Shown one piece after another: positions 61,721-64,000 of a stretch of DNA of 64,000 nucleotides. Each line of letters begins with the position of its first letter. Positions within the stretch are counted from its first letter, which is position 1. Origin of the DNA: Atrina japonica (lineage: Eukaryota > Mollusca > Bivalvia > Pterioida > Pinnidae); the NCBI GenBank assembly GCA_030159075.1, contig BROG01000242.1:371501-435500 (forward strand). Reading direction: 5' to 3'. The notes beneath the pieces are model-generated. The model made no database searches. It was not told the DNA's origin and was given only the letters and a program-made list of their open reading frames with translations. The position numbers and the translations under genes were made by a program.

Positions 61721-62839
61721 CTACTGGTCGATCAAGTTGGATTCTGGGATCCATGAATCAAAAGTAGAAGGATATCCTTTCCAATGTACCTTCACTTCTT
61801 CTATAACTCGATTTTTACCTACACGTCTTTTTTCTATGATCGAGAAATCTCGTCGACTTCATAGACATCATCTGTTTTCACAACGGGTTGTAATTCAGAT
61901 TCGTAAAACGTACCTTCCAATCGTTCTTGGTGATCATCCTGGATGTTAATACACATAAGGATAACGATCAGGTACTCGTTTCTCGACCGTGAACAGTTTC
62001 CGTGGTCCAGTTAGGTAAGTTATCCTTATCAAATGTACGCTTTACTTTACTGATACGTACGCGATCACCTGTATGAAACTTGGGCAATGGACGGTTTTTA
62101 GAAGGGGGTACCATATAAGGTCTCCCAGACTTCTAACACATTGGAAGGATTGACTTCTATGGGACTTCTACCGATACTACGATGATACGATTGATTATAA
62201 GCTTGAACAATCTGAGGTAGAAACGTCAACATATCGACGTGAACGAGTAATGAGTAAAATATTTCCACATGCCAGCTTTTAGTGTCCTTTGAAAGCGTTC
62301 TACAATACTAACTTTTGTTTCTGTATTGTCTGTCGCTAAGAAATGAATATCATGGAACGTTTGACGAAATTCACGATTCAAAACTCTTTTCCTTCATCGG
62401 ATTGTTTACGAATAGACGTCGTCCTTTAGCTTGTTTTAATACTGCTTGAAACCCTCGTACCATTTCTTTGGCAGATTTATTTTTCAAAAGGATGACCCAA
62501 GCATATTTAGATAGAACATCAATGACACATAAGAGAAACGTATACCCATCATTGTGTGTCTTGATGTTGGAACTACATCCGCTAAATCTAATTGCCATTG
62601 TTCATCCATATCGTCACTCTCGTTTGGTTACGAGGAAACTTTCTCTTGATAGATTTATGAAGCGTATACGTGTCTTGTTCTTTCAAAACCATTGTTTGAC
62701 TTCATTTAGAGAAATGGGTACTTTCGACGTTTCATTTCTCGATAGAGAGGTGTACACCTGCATAACCACCCCGATTAGAAGGATCATAATAGATGGATGC
62801 TAATTTGGCATTTTGCGAAGATTTTGAGTTTTGATCCAT
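61721..62839 (-). pseudogene. Polinton integrase (RVE family) with C-terminal chromodomain, frameshifted
   Basis: Retroviral-type DDE integrase that joins Polinton ends to target DNA. From the ATG at 62839 (MDQNSKSSQNAKLAS) come IYYDPSNRGG and, near 62670, LKEQDTYTLHKSI. The catalytic core NDGYTFLLCVIDVLSKYAWV with KNKSAKEMVRGFQAVLK (62371-62598) follows, then ATDN (near 62335) and the VERFQRTLKAGMW segment (near 62290) with the expected glutamate. An SH3-like DRVRISKVKRTF (near 62050) and a chromodomain VHWKGYPSTFDSWIPE (61745-61800) end at a stop at 61721-61723. Several frameshifts break it. The total of 1119 nt suggests little net loss. Confidence 0.88.
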
Positions 62840-62868
62840 TCTGGAAGATGAGAACTCTTTTTAGATTT

Positions 62869-63666
62869 TTAATGGTAGACCACGGCCGTAGGAGTCAATC
62901 TTTGCCAATCCTTCACCATTTTCTGACTAAGGGGTGTCTTTGCAGAATCTTTTATGTCAGTAGAAGGGAAGAGTAGGCATAGCGTCATAGAACCCCTGTG
63001 TCATCTTCATCATCATTTTCCAGAAGTTTAGGGGTACTCATAGCTTTGGTTTTTACAATAGGTTGATTCATCACTTTGATATAATTAGGGTTACGTATCC
63101 AATCACGAGGAACATTCGATTCCACTAATCCTTTTACAAAACTATCAAGTCCCGAGGGTTGATACCCTTTTCTAGGTTGTGTTCGTAAAGCATCAGTTCA
63201 TATTGGTCCCAGGGACGGTCTTTCCTTTGTATTGTATTTGACCGTCTTTTTCCCATGTTAGTACATCAGAATGTTTCTTGAGATGTTTAAATAACAGAGG
63301 GACTTTTGGTTTTAATGGAGCAGTGAAACTGGATGAAATAGCTGTCATAAGATCTTGATCATCAGAAGACATTTCAGTTTTTAACATCATCTTTGACTTC
63401 TTTGACTTTTATCTGTTTTCAGAGACCAAGGTCTCTCTTCTACAGGATGACGAGCTTGTTGTAGATACGTACGGTATCGATGAAGTTCTTGACCAAACTT
63501 GGCTACCTTAGCTTCAGGAGTCAAATCATCACGATCTACAATCGTATCTAATTCATTACCTAAACGCACCGAAGATGCTACTTCAGGTGTATGAGGCAAA
63601 GGATTTTAAACTTCTTTCTCTCCATTGTTTGAGTTCTTCCATGGTCCTCTCGGGAACTAAGATCAT
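62869..63666 (-). pseudogene. conserved Polinton protein of unknown function, frameshifted
   Basis: Starts at the ATG at 63666 (MILVPERTMEELKQW). The frame 63387-63599 gives NELDTIVDRDDLTPEAKVAK and LHRYRTYLQQAR; the frame 63193-63390 gives PLLFKHLKKHSDVLTWEKDG and IQYKGKTVPGTNM. The pattern MxLVPE, a short acidic turn and W-x-x-x-G-x-x-x-Y-x-G-x-x-x-PGTN recurs in many animal Polintons without a known role. The C-terminal part (MVKDWQRLTPTAVVYH) is in a further frame, with a stop at 62869-62871. Confidence 0.6.
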
Positions 63667-63682
63667 TTTTCGTGTGCTCAGG

Positions 63683-64000
63683 TTATAGAATAGATTTTAA
63701 GACAGGAGAAGCTATGGCTCCTAGTAATGGCGCTAATAAGGGTAAGAAAGGTAACACACCACCCTGTTGATTCGTGTAGAATTCGACGTCGTTGAGGGAC
63801 AGTCAATTGAGGATGAACTAGTTTTTCTTAAGACCCGTTTCTTTGAACCCAAGTGTTGTTTCTGGCGTTTTTGTTAAAGGAATCACTCCTTTTAAAGATG
63901 TTAACACACCACTTCACAAATTTTCATGATCGTATCATCAGGGGCATACCGTAAGATCATCTTTTTTAAACTCAATAGGATACTGCTTTTGTCCCTAAGA
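63683..64000 (-). pseudogene. Polinton small hydrophobic/basic protein, 5' partial, frameshifted
   Basis: The C-terminus QQGGVLPFLPLLAPLLGAI then ASPVLKSIL (stop at 63683-63685) is the GGxLPxLxPLL signature of a small Polinton protein that recalls adenovirus pX/mu-type peptides. Upstream, in other frames, LRYAPDDTIMKICEVV and SLKGVIPLTKTPET match the usual order of this gene. The start is beyond the window edge. It ends 17 bases before the next gene's ATG, as in a compact virus-like genome. Confidence 0.55.

Larger units (their letters stand above)
57500..64000 (-). mobile_element. Polinton/Maverick (adintovirus-related) element, partial and frameshifted
   Basis: A run of - strand genes with the Polinton structural and integration module: integrase with chromodomain, double jelly-roll capsid protein, adenain-like protease and several small Polinton-specific proteins, densely packed (for example 17 bp between two genes at 63666-63683). 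Nearly every gene shows small frameshifts, yet conserved motifs survive in neighbouring frames. This means either recent decay or uncorrected indels. Protein-primed DNA polymerase B and the FtsK/HerA ATPase were not seen and should lie beyond 64000 if the element is complete. The left terminus is somewhere between 55.7 and 57.5 kb. Confidence 0.9.

Noticed and set aside
61614..61949. + strand 111-codon frame and others at 60784 and 62468
   Set aside because: They are antisense shadows of the frameshifted - strand Polinton genes.

Overview
This is a eukaryotic nuclear window: intron-rich, AT-rich and full of repeats. It is most likely from a mollusc, probably a bivalve. The evidence is one well-conserved animal kinase gene with GT-AG introns, dispersed repeats of the kind common in bivalve genomes (arrays built on AGGTCA motifs, SINE copies ending in a TTGAGTGTGG...CACCAATC-type tail, a TIR element starting AGCTCACCTGGC), and a Polinton/Maverick element. 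The species call is inference.

The one intact host protein gene is a PCTAIRE-type cyclin-dependent kinase (CDK16/17/18 orthologue) on the + strand. Thirteen exons from 6031 to 35042 splice in frame into 379 codons plus a stop (1140 nt exactly). The N-terminal exons and promoter lie left of the window. Introns hold most of the local oddities: a 3.65-kb minisatellite of 19-bp units with a 1,076-bp higher-order repeat (13.5-17.1 kb), an 18-bp minisatellite (20.7-21.1 kb), a pyrimidine tract (28.9-29.5 kb), a 1.6-kb TIR element (31.7-33.3 kb), and several short inverted-repeat (MITE-like) families. Left of the first visible exon are a 47-bp tandem array (1.36-1.78 kb) and a ~55-61-bp array (3.2-4.1 kb).

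From 35043 to about 43.7 kb lies the 3'UTR and AT-rich intergenic DNA without a recognisable gene. From 43.7 to 54.1 kb is a block flanked by two TTAA-bounded MITE-like sequences. It contains two arrays (44.7-47.1 and 48.8-50.3 kb) of ~143-bp units, each unit carrying clustered nuclear-receptor-type half sites, plus an LTR-like remnant and a 1.33-kb TIR element. A tRNA-Lys(UUU) gene lies at 54691-54762 on the - strand, followed by a hairpin and a broken non-LTR retrotransposon endonuclease.

From 55.76 kb the base composition changes to CpG-rich DNA: a 127-bp inverted-repeat element with CTCF-like and CRE motifs, four regularly spaced ACCGGAAGTG (ETS) sites, then YY1-, NRF1- and E-box-like motifs, then four ~160-185-bp tandem repeats. 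Beyond it, from about 57.5 kb to the right edge, is the downstream part of a Polinton/Maverick (adintovirus-related) element on the - strand. Reading in the direction of transcription it has a small hydrophobic glycine/leucine protein, a conserved Polinton protein of unknown role, integrase with chromodomain, a small membrane protein, a small basic protein, a double jelly-roll capsid protein, an adenain-like cysteine protease, and Cys-rich proteins. Nearly every gene is interrupted by small frameshifts, with motifs otherwise preserved. DNA polymerase B and the packaging ATPase were not seen and would be expected beyond 64000.
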